From an uncultured Collinsella sp. (GTDB taxonomy: Bacteria; Actinomycetota; Coriobacteriia; Coriobacteriales; Coriobacteriaceae), in contig CABUQG010000011.1 in assembly GCA_902493535.1 (NCBI GenBank), forward strand, positions 1 through 53,221: a stretch of DNA of 53,221 nucleotides. The letters run 5' to 3'. Shown here piece by piece: positions 47,356 to 53,221 of the stretch. The notes below the pieces were generated by a model. It ran no database searches. It worked only from the letters and a program-made list of their open reading frames with translations, and was not told the origin of the DNA. The translations under genes were made by a program, and so were the position numbers. Within the stretch, counting starts at the first letter, position 1, and every line of letters begins with the position of its first letter.

Positions 47356-47982
47356 ATGTCTACCAAAATTGAAGTCAATGCCATGGGCGATGCCTGCCCG
47401 CTACCCGTCGTCAAGACGCTCAAAGCCCTGAAGCAGCTCGATGGCGAGGGCGCCGTCGTGACCTCGGTCGATAATGAGACCGCCGTCAAGAACATTTCCA
47501 AGATGGCGCAGGAGAAAGGCTGCACGGCCTCGGTCGAGAAGGTTTCTGACGCCGAGTGGCACGTGACCGTGGCGACCTCTGGCGCCGTTGCCGTGGCCGA
47601 TCCCGAGCAGGATGGCGCTGCCTTCTGTGATGCCAGCGCCGGCAAGGGCAAGCTCGTCATTTCCGTCTACACCGACTGCATGGGCCGTGGCGACGACGAG
47701 CTGGGCCACAAGCTCATGAAGGCGTTTATCTTTGCCGTGACGCAGCAGGAGGAGCTGCCCGCGACCATGCTGTTCTACAACGGCGGCGCCAAGCTCACCG
47801 TCGAGGGCTCGCCGGTGCTCGACGACCTGAAGGGTCTGGCCGAGCAGGGTGTCGAGATTCTCACCTGCGGTACCTGCCTCGATCACTATGGCATTAAGGA
47901 CCAGCTCGCGGTGGGCGAGGTCACGAATATGTACGTGATTGTGGAGAAGATGGAGCAGGCCGTGCGCGTCGTGCGCCCGTAG
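47356..47982 (+). CDS. yedF: sulfurtransferase-like selenium metabolism protein YedF
   Basis: 208 residues. Residues 1-75 are a TusA/SirA-like domain with the CPxP motif (MGDACPLPVVKTLKAL, Cys14). Residues ~95-205 are a DsrE-like domain with LVISVYTDCMGRGDDELG and a late EILTCGTCLDHYG. This two-domain form co-occurs with selD and is thought to handle selenium or sulfur as a persulfide/perselenide carrier. AAAGGAAAA precedes the ATG. It is 60 nt from selD and 19 nt before DUF3343, clearly one unit. Confidence 0.92.
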   Translation: MSTKIEVNAMGDACPLPVVKTLKALKQLDGEGAVVTSVDNETAVKNISKMAQEKGCTASVEKVSDAEWHVTVATSGAVAVADPEQDGAAFCDASAGKGKLVISVYTDCMGRGDDELGHKLMKAFIFAVTQQEELPATMLFYNGGAKLTVEGSPVLDDLKGLAEQGVEILTCGTCLDHYGIKDQLAVGEVTNMYVIVEKMEQAVRVVRP

Positions 47983-48001
47983 CGTATTGGTTGGAGTTGC
48001 C

Positions 48002-48253
48002 ATGAGGGAGAAGCGCCCGGCGCTTGTCATCACGTTTCCCACCACGGCGGCCGCCATGGGCTGCGAGTCCCTGTGCATTGAGCGCGGTCTTCCCGGGCGA
48101 ACGATTCCCGTACCCGGGGAGGTCGCTGCCGGCTGCGGTCTGGCGTGGAAGGCGTTGCCTGCCGATGAGGAACTGCTGCGCGGCGAACTCGCCGCGGCGG
48201 GCGTTCCCACCGAGGACTTTACGGTGATTGATATGTGGGAGGTCGTGCGATGA
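48002..48253 (+). CDS. DUF3343 domain protein
   Basis: 83 residues, the usual DUF3343 size. Features are PALVITFPTTAAAMGCESLC (Cys pair), LPGRTIPVPGEVAAGCGLAWKA, and a short acidic end. The Cys-x(n)-Cys and CGLA motif suggest a small thiol/selenol carrier. GGAG lies about 5 nt before the ATG. Its TGA overlaps the ATG of the next gene (ATGA), so the two are translationally coupled. DUF3343 genes accompany yedF and class V aminotransferases in selenium clusters; the biochemical role is unproven. Confidence 0.9.
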   Translation: MREKRPALVITFPTTAAAMGCESLCIERGLPGRTIPVPGEVAAGCGLAWKALPADEELLRGELAAAGVPTEDFTVIDMWEVVR

Positions 48254-49389
48254 TCTACCTGGATAACGCGGCGACGACCATGCACAAGCCGCAGACGGTC
48301 ATCGATGCCGTGACGCAGGCGATGTGCTCGCTCGGCAATGCCGGACGCGGCGCCACGTCGGGTGCCCTCGATGCCGCTCGTACGATTCACGGTTGCCGCG
48401 CCAAGCTCGCGCGCCTTTTGGGTTGCCCGAGGGCGGACCATGTGTGCTTTACGCCTAACTCGACAGCGGCGCTTAACGCTGCCATTAACGGCGTGGTGCA
48501 CCCCGGCGATTGTGTGGTCACGACGGTGCTCGAACACAACTCCGTGCTGCGTCCGCTCAATCGCTTGGCCGCGGAGCAGGGCGTGGCCGTTGAGCATGCC
48601 GGCTGCGACGTGAACGGCGTGCTCGACTATGACGAGCTCGAGCGGCTGGTGACGCCTGACACGCGTGCCGTAGTGGTGACGCACGCCTCCAATGTGACCG
48701 GCAATGAGGTCGACATTGCGCGCGTGGCCGCCATGGCCCATGCGGCCGGCGCGCTGGTGATCGTCGATGCCTCGCAGTCTGCCGGCACGGCGCATATCGA
48801 TATGCAGGCCATGGGGCTCGACGTGGTGTGCTTTACTGGCCACAAGGGACTCATGGGTCCGCAGGGGACCGGCGGGCTGGCCGTGGCGGAGGGCATTGAC
48901 GTGTGGCCGTGGGCCATGGGCGGCACGGGCGTGCACAGCTTCGATGCGCTGCAGCCGCTTGAGTGGCCCACGCGTCTTGAGGCGGGCACGCTCAACGGCC
49001 ACGGCATCGCGGGCCTTTCTGCCGGCCTCGACTTTATCGAGGCGCAAGGCGGGGTCGAGGCGATCGCGGCGCATGAGCGAGCGCTGGCTGATCGCTTTCT
49101 CGCTGGCGTGCGCGAGATTCCGGGGATTAAGCTCTACGGTGCGTTTGACCAGCCCGTGCGCTCGGCGATCGTCTCACTCAACGTGGGTGATATCGACTCT
49201 GCCGAGATCTCGGACGCGCTCATGCAAGGGTGGGGGATTGCGACGCGCCCCGGCGCCCATTGCGCTCCGCTCATGCACCGCGCGCTCGGGACCGAGCGCC
49301 AGGGTGTCGTTCGCTTCTCGTTTGGGTATTTCAACACGGACGAGGAAGTCGATACCGCGATTGACGCTTTGCGCGATTTAGCCTGCTAA
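48250..49389 (+). CDS. class V aminotransferase / cysteine desulfurase-like protein
   Basis: 379 residues, NifS/SufS-like fold. It opens MIYLDNAATTMHKPQTV, binds PLP through the Lys of CFTGHKGLMGPQGTGGL, and has the reactive-Cys loop RPGAHCAPLMHRALG near the C-terminus. It is typical of the group encoded with yedF and DUF3343 and may release selenium from selenocysteine or sulfur from cysteine for SelD/YedF. ATG 48250 overlaps the upstream stop; GGGAGG lies 7 nt before. It is the last gene of the unit; a terminator follows at 49413. Confidence 0.92.
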   Translation: MIYLDNAATTMHKPQTVIDAVTQAMCSLGNAGRGATSGALDAARTIHGCRAKLARLLGCPRADHVCFTPNSTAALNAAINGVVHPGDCVVTTVLEHNSVLRPLNRLAAEQGVAVEHAGCDVNGVLDYDELERLVTPDTRAVVVTHASNVTGNEVDIARVAAMAHAAGALVIVDASQSAGTAHIDMQAMGLDVVCFTGHKGLMGPQGTGGLAVAEGIDVWPWAMGGTGVHSFDALQPLEWPTRLEAGTLNGHGIAGLSAGLDFIEAQGGVEAIAAHERALADRFLAGVREIPGIKLYGAFDQPVRSAIVSLNVGDIDSAEISDALMQGWGIATRPGAHCAPLMHRALGTERQGVVRFSFGYFNTDEEVDTAIDALRDLAC

Positions 49390-49412
49390 AGCTGCTAGAC
49401 CGTTTATACTTG

Positions 49413-49444
49413 CGGGATGGGTGTTTTTGCCCGTCCCGTTTTTG
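49413..49444 (+). terminator. terminator of the selenium cluster
   Basis: CGGGATGGG (49413-49421) pairs with CCCGTCCCG (49430-49438, one wobble), then TTTTTG. Confidence 0.8.
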
Positions 49445-49466
49445 TTTCGACCCGAAAGGTGTGCCT

Positions 49467-50825
49467 ATGGCCTCATCCGCACCGCGCGGTCTGCGCTCCG
49501 ACCATGTCGTTACCGTCGGCATTGCGCTGTTCTCGATGCTCTTTGGCGCCGGTAACCTCATCATTCCGCCATTGCTGGCACTTCAGGCCGGCACGGCCAC
49601 GCCGCTTGCCATGATCGGCTTTTTGATTGCCGCTATCGGTCTGCCTGTTATGGGATTTATCGCCGTCGCGCTCGCCGGCACGGCCCGCGAGCTGGCTGGG
49701 CGCGTGCATCCTAAGTTTGGCGAATTCTTCGTTGCGGCGGTGTATTTGGCCATCGGCCCGTGCCTGGCCATTCCGCGCACAAGCTCTACGGCCTTCGAGA
49801 TGCTGGTGCCGCTACTGCCCGAGGGCGTTTCGCTCGGCACGGCTCGCCTGGTGTTTGCCGTTGGCTTCTTTGTCGTCGCGTTTGCGCTCACGCTGCGTCC
49901 GGGCGTTATCACGCGCGTGCTCGGGCGCATTACGGGCCCCGCGCTCATTGCGCTCATCGTGCTGGTCGTGGGTGCTGCCGTGATCTCGCCGCTGGGACCG
50001 GCTGCCGCGCCGCAGACTCCCTACAATGCCGGTGCTACCGTGCAGGGCTTTTTGACCGGTTATCAGACCATGGATCTGCTTGCGTCGCTCGCCTTCGGCA
50101 TCATCATCGCCGAGACCATCCACGAGTTGGGTGTTACCGATGACAAGCGCGTGGCCTTTGAGATTTCGCGCTCCGGTGTGATCGCCGGCGTGCTCATGGC
50201 CGTCATCTACTGCGGTTTGGCCCTTGCCGGTATGCAGCTCGGCACCGTGATGTCCGACGCCACCAACGGCGCCGCCATTCTCGCCCGCTCGGCCTCCATG
50301 CACTTTGGGCTTGCCGGCACGGTCGTGGTCTTCGCAATCTTCTTCCTCGCCTGCATGAACGTGTGCATCGGCCTCATCAGCTGCTGCTCGCGCTACTTCT
50401 GCGAAACGTATGTGGTCGAAGGGGGAGCGGAGGCCTCTGAGGAGGCCATGCGCCGTCCCTTTGCGGTTCTCGCCTTTGTGTTCGCAGCGTTTTCGTGCGT
50501 GCTCTCCAATGTGGGCCTCGACGTGATCCTTATGTTCTCGGTGCCCATGCTCAACGCCTTGTATCCCGTCGCCATCGTGCTGGTCCTCATGGGTTTGGTA
50601 CACGGTTTTTGCGACGCAAATCCGCAGGTGTGGGTGTGGGTCGGCGGCGTGGTCGCCGTGCAGAGTGTGATCACCTCGGTCCGCGATGCGTTCTTTGTGG
50701 GCACGTGGCTGCCGTTTGATGTTCTTCCGCTGGCGGATATCGGTGCCGCGTGGGCGCCGGTTGCCGTGGTTGCCTTTGTGATCGGTCTGCTCCATAGTCG
50801 TTTTGTCGCACATTCGAGGAGCTAA
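49467..50825 (+). CDS. brnQ: branched-chain amino acid transport system II carrier protein
   Basis: 452 residues with ~12 membrane helices, BrnQ (LIVCS) family, cation-coupled uptake of Leu/Ile/Val. The N-terminal GIALFSMLFGAGNLIIPPLL is the family signature, and GPCLAIPRTSSTAFEM follows. ATG 49467 has GAAAGG seven nt upstream. It is separated from the selenium unit by a terminator and therefore transcribed alone. No regulatory element is recognised upstream. Confidence 0.93.
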   Translation: MASSAPRGLRSDHVVTVGIALFSMLFGAGNLIIPPLLALQAGTATPLAMIGFLIAAIGLPVMGFIAVALAGTARELAGRVHPKFGEFFVAAVYLAIGPCLAIPRTSSTAFEMLVPLLPEGVSLGTARLVFAVGFFVVAFALTLRPGVITRVLGRITGPALIALIVLVVGAAVISPLGPAAAPQTPYNAGATVQGFLTGYQTMDLLASLAFGIIIAETIHELGVTDDKRVAFEISRSGVIAGVLMAVIYCGLALAGMQLGTVMSDATNGAAILARSASMHFGLAGTVVVFAIFFLACMNVCIGLISCCSRYFCETYVVEGGAEASEEAMRRPFAVLAFVFAAFSCVLSNVGLDVILMFSVPMLNALYPVAIVLVLMGLVHGFCDANPQVWVWVGGVVAVQSVITSVRDAFFVGTWLPFDVLPLADIGAAWAPVAVVAFVIGLLHSRFVAHSRS

Positions 50826-50836
50826 GGCATCAATGC

Positions 50837-50865
50837 TTGCACAGGCGGGGAGTCTCCCCTATAAT
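50837..50865 (+). promoter_or_regulatory. strong promoter of the tRNA pair
   Basis: TTGCAC (50837-50842), 17-nt spacer and a perfect TATAAT (50860-50865), about 50 nt before tRNA-Pro. Confidence 0.8.
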
Positions 50866-50916
50866 TTCCTTCGCTTTGGGACACGCAAGGTTTAGACCTT
50901 AGCTGCTCAACACCTT

Positions 50917-50993
50917 CGGGACGTGGCGCAGTTTGGTAGCGCGCCTGCTTTGGGAGCAGGATGTCGCAGGTTCAAATCCTGTCGTCCCGACCA
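50917..50993 (+). tRNA. tRNA-Pro (anticodon TGG)
   Basis: A complete cloverleaf: acceptor CGGGACG/CGTCCCG, anticodon stem CCTGC/GCAGG around loop TTTGGGA (anticodon TGG at 50951-50953), T arm with GGTTCAAATCC, and encoded CCA (50991-50993). Confidence 0.97.
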
Positions 50994-50999
50994 TATCTT

Positions 51000-51073
51000 G
51001 CGGGCGTAGTTCAATGGTAGAACCCCAGCCTTCCAAGCTGATGACGCGGGTTCGATTCCCGTCGCCCGCTCCA
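51000..51073 (+). tRNA. tRNA-Gly (anticodon TCC)
   Basis: Acceptor GCGGGCG/CGCCCGC, D arm TAGTTCAATGGTAGA, anticodon loop CTTCCAA (TCC), T arm GGGTTCGATTCCC, and encoded CCA (51071-51073). It is 6 nt from tRNA-Pro, so one transcript. Confidence 0.97.
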
Positions 51074-51085
51074 TAAGATAGACGA

Positions 51086-51120
51086 ACGGCTCTGGCTCCT
51101 TTTGGGACCAGAGCTGTTTT
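51086..51120 (+). terminator. terminator of the tRNA operon
   Basis: ACGGCTCTGG (51086-51095) pairs with CCAGAGCTGT (one wobble), with an inner CC/GG continuation and a TTTT loop, then TTTT. Confidence 0.88.
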
Positions 51121-51152
51121 CATATACATGCCGGGGACCCCACATCCCCTCC

Positions 51153-51223
51153 TAAGTTGCGGTGAAATAGTTCCTGGATTAGCCGCAAAAGCTGTTATCC
51201 AGGAACTATTTCACCGCAACTTA
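51153..51223. repeat. AGTTGCGGTG palindromic repeat, copy A5
   Basis: Arms 51153-51179 and 51197-51223 are perfectly complementary over 27 bp, the longest of the family, with a 17-nt loop containing AGC...GCT. It lies between the tRNA terminator and the stop of the leftward gene at 51285. Confidence 0.96.
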
Positions 51224-51284
51224 TTGAGGCCGAGCGGGCTGGGTCGATGATGGGTTCTGTTGTCGAGAAGATGAGGACAGCCGG

Positions 51285-52280
51285 TCAGGAGTCTGCGTAG
51301 GGTTTTGTGGTTGGTATACCGTAGCCGCGCATCATGGAGCCGAACGCTTTGACATCGTAGGTGTCTGAGAGCTTGAAATGAATGACGTTGTGGCCCATGG
51401 CACGCAGGTTCGTGTCGCGCATGAGGGCAGCTCGATAGGTTTTTGCCGCAGTATGTTCCGGATCATTTTGGGCATCGTCCTCAAACTTGCCTAGTCCATG
51501 CAGCTCAGCCAGCATCCATGAGCCGTTTGGCATCTGCCAGCCGTAATCTGCCAAATAATAGCCGGCGTTTCCCGGTCGAGTGATTTCAACCTGAAGTTCG
51601 GGAGCGGCAACTCCCGCCAGAATCATTGCCGCCCGTGCTTCGGATTCTCCACCGTTATCCGATCTGCCATCCATGTGTTCAAAAACGTCAAATGCGCGCG
51701 CGATGCCGTGCAGTCCGCGGCAGTTCGTTTGTGCATATGCACGCAATTCTTCACGCTCGACACCGTACTCACGAGCCAACCCGTCGACATAGCCTAGTGC
51801 ATATCGAAAAGCGTTAGTTCGGGCGATGTCGACCACCGTGCGATATGGATTCGTTAACGTAAAAGGACCGAGCTGCCATACGTCGCCCGGCCGCCAGCGT
51901 CGGTATTCAACGAATTCGTACATATCGCGTCTGGTGGAAGGCGGCAACAGCACTTGCACCTTGTCGAGAAGCGAATATGCAGAACCGATGCCATAGAGCA
52001 GTGCCGCCGTTGCTCCACAAAACACGGCATTCGGTTCAACGACCGCAATAGCGGATGCCAATTGAAAGATGCGATCTTCGACGCCGAGGTCATTCCAATA
52101 CGCGGGATCAGCGTAGACATGGTTGTAGAGTCGAATAATCATCTCTTTTTGCATGAGCGCGTAGGCACAGCGTTCATCCCATTTTTTGGTAGCTACAAAC
52201 AGGTGCCCGCCATGATGGGCCTCGAATAACCGGAAGAACAGCTCTAATTGCGGTTTGGTACAGCGTTTATCATGACTCAT
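51285..52280 (-). CDS. AbiEi-antitoxin-like protein with a nuclease-like C-terminus
   Basis: About 331 residues. The N-terminal ~160 residues look like the AbiEi/transcriptional-regulator type fold seen in many actinobacterial proteins (an HLFVATKKWDERC region, then IRLYNHVYADPAYWNDL, GATAALLYGIG, NPYRTVVDIARTNAF). The C-terminal part contains YLADYGWQMPNGSWMLAELHG with a following K, a D-x(n)-E-x-H-G-x-x-K pattern loosely like PD-(D/E)xK nucleases. The start is ATG 52280 (GGGG six nt upstream) or ATG 52292. No toxin partner is adjacent. It is bracketed by repeats A5 and A6. Function is uncertain; a defence or toxin-antitoxin role is only suggested. Confidence 0.65.
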   Translation of the reverse strand: MSHDKRCTKPQLELFFRLFEAHHGGHLFVATKKWDERCAYALMQKEMIIRLYNHVYADPAYWNDLGVEDRIFQLASAIAVVEPNAVFCGATAALLYGIGSAYSLLDKVQVLLPPSTRRDMYEFVEYRRWRPGDVWQLGPFTLTNPYRTVVDIARTNAFRYALGYVDGLAREYGVEREELRAYAQTNCRGLHGIARAFDVFEHMDGRSDNGGESEARAAMILAGVAAPELQVEITRPGNAGYYLADYGWQMPNGSWMLAELHGLGKFEDDAQNDPEHTAAKTYRAALMRDTNLRAMGHNVIHFKLSDTYDVKAFGSMMRGYGIPTTKPYADS

Positions 52281-52465
52281 TTTCGACCCCATGGTCTCGA
52301 GGGGGAGTGAATGACACTACGCTATCCCATATTTGGCCCGCCTGACCTTGCCATGAACTGACCAAAAGCTTGACGGGGCAGGTCAGAGTCATGAGTCGTA
52401 GCCAAACATATCGGCAAACGGTTGATTAGTGCCCCTCGGCGGCACTAAAAACCACCCTTACAGAA

Positions 52466-52532
52466 AGTTGCGGTGGAATAGTTCCTGAAAGGCTCGAATA
52501 AGCCTAAATCCAGGAACTATTTCACCGCAACT
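52466..52532. repeat. AGTTGCGGTG palindromic repeat, copy A6
   Basis: Arms 52466-52487 and 52511-52532 pair over 22 bp with one G-T pair (GGAATAG against CTATTTC). It lies between two leftward genes, 47 nt past the PIN gene stop. The remainder of the gap 52293-52465 shows no gene. Confidence 0.93.
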
Positions 52533-52578
52533 CAGGTGGGGATGGGGCTGAGTGGCGGGCGATGCCGTTGCCTGTCGG

Positions 52579-53055
52579 TTAGTGGCGGGATTGGTGGCGG
52601 AGCTTGTCGATGGTGGAGTCGGTGCTTCGGCTGCGGGCTTCGGCGGCGCGGTCGCGGGCGTCGGCGGCGGTTTGGCGCTGGCGGCGGTAGTCGATCATGC
52701 CTTGGATGATGGGCTGCCCAAAGCTCACGACGTCGTCGTTATAGATGGCGGTTCGGGCTGCGAGGAGGCAGTCGGTAAAGTCCATATGAGTCTTGCCAAA
52801 GAGTTTGATGGCAAGGGCGATAACGGTGGGCTCGTCGACCATGACGTCATCGAGCAGCTTGGTCATGGCCGTCGCAATCTCCACGCGCGGGACCTTGTAG
52901 ACGTCGCGCAGCGTAACGGCGACGCGTGTGATGATCTCGGGGTAGACGCGAGCGGTGCGCGTGGCGATGACCTTGGCGGCGCGCGGTGACAGGACCTCGT
53001 CGTCGTTAAGCAGGTAGCGCAGGATGACGGTCTCGTCGATGATGGTGCTACTCAT
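52579..53055 (-). CDS. PIN-domain protein, probable toxin of a type II pair
   Basis: 158 residues. It resembles VapC-like PIN nucleases: N-terminal IIDETVILRYLLNDDE (Asp7; the usual DTN is DET), a middle VDEPTVIALAIKLF with an acidic residue, and HMDFTDCLLAARTA with the conserved Asp pair region. The last block has VVSFGQPI where PIN domains usually have an Asp, so activity may be reduced. An Arg/Ala-rich tail (DARDRAAEARSRSTD) follows the domain. The ATG overlaps the stop of the upstream gene by 8 nt, the usual antitoxin-toxin arrangement. Confidence 0.75.
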   Translation of the reverse strand: MSSTIIDETVILRYLLNDDEVLSPRAAKVIATRTARVYPEIITRVAVTLRDVYKVPRVEIATAMTKLLDDVMVDEPTVIALAIKLFGKTHMDFTDCLLAARTAIYNDDVVSFGQPIIQGMIDYRRQRQTAADARDRAAEARSRSTDSTIDKLRHQSRH

Positions 53056-53221
53056 GGATATCTACTTCCTCGGAACCCAAAACCGACTCATCGCTTTCTG
53101 TGGCTAGGTATTCAATCCAGGCATTGCGCTCCTCGGCGCGGCGATTGGGGTCACCATATGCTTTGAGCGATCCATAGGCGGCGGTGCCGTCCTTTGAGCG
53201 CACGGCGACCGGCTGAAAGGG
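53048..53221 (-). CDS. C-terminal part of the partner antitoxin-like protein (cut by window edge)
   Basis: An open frame comes in from the right edge and ends with TAG at 53048-53050, giving 57 residues: PFQPVAVRSKDGTAAYGSLK, then a helix with RRAEERNAWIEYLATES and an acidic end EEVDIHE. It overlaps the PIN start by 8 nt, so it is most likely the antitoxin. The DNA-binding N-terminus lies outside the window, so the antitoxin family cannot be named. Confidence 0.6.
   Translation of the reverse strand, partial: PFQPVAVRSKDGTAAYGSLKAYGDPNRRAEERNAWIEYLATESDESVLGSEEVDIHE

Overview
The window is about 53 kb of high-GC DNA. Gene content and order (yggS-sepF-yggT-divIVA, selenium and molybdenum gene clusters, BrnQ, double-cubane reductases) suggest an anaerobic actinobacterium of the Coriobacteriia, most like a gut Collinsella. 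That assignment is inference from gene repertoire and codon style. No rRNA is present to confirm it. No phage, insertion sequence or CRISPR array was found.

Layout. 1-2.9 kb: the tail of the division cluster. 2.9-5.5 kb: leftward nitroreductase, then pit with its DUF47 partner. 5.7-8.9 kb: a small unknown protein, a Bax-inhibitor-1-like membrane protein, a PARG-like protein with an altered catalytic motif, and an SGNH hydrolase. 9-11.7 kb: thiC-thiD under a TPP riboswitch. 11.7-18.8 kb: an unknown membrane-anchored protein, yaaA, an M18 aminopeptidase, polA and a HAD phosphatase. 19-22.5 kb: argG and argH; argG is preceded by an unannotated 24-codon ORF ending in clustered Arg codons, with the look of an attenuator leader peptide. 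22.8-29.9 kb: ndk, rpiB, an L-cysteine desulfidase-like gene, HAD, rpsA, rnpB, yigZ and a small Cys-motif protein. 30-36.6 kb: metY-like, MFS, xpt, a GGQ release-factor-like protein, a diacylglycerol-kinase-like protein and a ClC channel. 36.8-42.2 kb: molybdenum block (moeA, mogA-like, modA, modB with an extra ectodomain, modC). 42.6-49.4 kb: redox/selenium block with two double-cubane dehydratase-type reductases, their ATP-dependent activase, selD read through an in-frame UGA (Sec17), yedF, DUF3343 and a class V aminotransferase/cysteine desulfurase. 49.5-53.2 kb: BrnQ, tRNA-Pro, tRNA-Gly, an AbiEi-like protein and a PIN/antitoxin pair cut by the window edge.

The molybdenum and selenium blocks fit together: molybdate import and cofactor maturation, plus selenophosphate supply, serve the same class of anaerobic oxidoreductases. 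The activase would energise the double-cubane proteins beside it.

The most unusual layer is non-coding. At least four families of intergenic palindromes occur here: (A) six copies of a ~70-bp element with AGTTGCGGTG ends whose inner stems vary but stay complementary; (B) three tandem ~55-bp palindromes with an 80-bp period; (C) two ~100-bp hairpins following the two double-cubane genes; (D) two large GGCCGGCC-containing palindromes. Several long palindromes border short islands with strong G+T versus A+C strand asymmetry.
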